Positions 5,846-5,887 of a DNA stretch of 5,887 bases are shown in pieces. The position numbers and the translations under genes are program-made. The DNA comes from Bryobacterales bacterium (GTDB taxonomy: Bacteria; Acidobacteriota; Terriglobia; Bryobacterales; Bryobacteraceae): contig PLMF01000154.1 in the NCBI GenBank assembly GCA_003142355.1, positions 1 through 5,887 of the forward strand, in the 5' to 3' direction. The notes below the pieces were generated by a model. The model worked only from the letters and a program-made list of their open reading frames with translations. It was not told the origin of the DNA and made no database searches. The stretch's first letter is position 1, and every line of letters starts with the position of its first letter.

Positions 5846-5887
5846 ATGGGCGCCGGTCAGCGCATAAGAGAACATCGCGACGAAATC
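5846..5887 (+). CDS. probable 5' end of another MNT-type nucleotidyltransferase (partial)
   Basis: From the ATG at 5846 the frame reads MGAGQRIREHRDEI and is open to the window edge. A basic helix of the form RxHRDEI at the very N-terminus is common in MNT antitoxins, where it precedes the GS-x-ARG nucleotide-binding motif by about 15-20 residues. That motif would lie outside this window. It begins 55 bp after the XRE antitoxin stop, on the same strand. With only 14 codons visible the call is tentative. Confidence 0.45.
   Translation, partial: MGAGQRIREHRDEI

Noticed and set aside
5821..5860. Possible terminator after the XRE antitoxin gene
   Set aside because: Only 5 bp (CTGAC/GTCAG) pair across a long loop, with no T-tract.

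Overview
This window reads as part of a defence-rich accessory island in a bacterium with a GC-rich genome. The host lineage cannot be named from the sequence. The truncated gene at the left edge has C or G at 29 of 32 third codon positions, and the first 40 codons of the XRE antitoxin gene at the right have 35 of 40. The first 42 codons of the large NTPase gene between them have only 28 of 42, which suggests that gene came from elsewhere.

Layout, left to right. (1) The last 32 codons of an unrecognised plus-strand gene (1-99). (2) A convergent 3.2 kb minus-strand gene (170-3415) for a STAND/NACHT-type NTPase. It has an HsdR-like PD-(D/E)XK nuclease domain at the N-terminus and HEAT-type repeats at the C-terminus, the architecture expected of an NLR-like anti-phage sensor with a DNA-cutting effector. 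Its Walker A motif ends in Lys-Pro rather than Lys-Ser/Thr. (3) About 700 bp without a convincing gene (3416-4128). This holds a 318 bp element bounded by perfect 33 bp inverted repeats (3616-3933), which looks like a MITE or other non-autonomous mobile element. A 13 bp-stem hairpin overlaps its right end. (4) A minus-strand MNT-HEPN toxin-antitoxin pair: nucleotidyltransferase at 4535-4888 and HEPN protein at 4129-4545, overlapping by 11 bp. (5) A 200 bp divergent intergenic region that ends in a palindromic operator-like site. (6) A plus-strand HigB/RelE-family toxin (about 5097-5462) and an XRE-family antitoxin (5464-5790), 1 nt apart. (7) At the right edge, 14 codons that look like the start of another MNT-type nucleotidyltransferase (5846 onward).

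How the parts could work together (inference): the NTPase would sense an invader and switch on its nuclease. The TA modules would act as independent abortive-infection or addiction modules that stabilise the island, and the inverted-repeat element marks past mobile-DNA activity. Three start sites (the NTPase ATG at 3415, the HigB-side GTG at 5100 and the right-edge ATG at 5846) have a TAnnnT-type -10 hexamer ending exactly 7 nt upstream, and none has a clear Shine-Dalgarno. That hints at leaderless transcripts for the first genes of these units.
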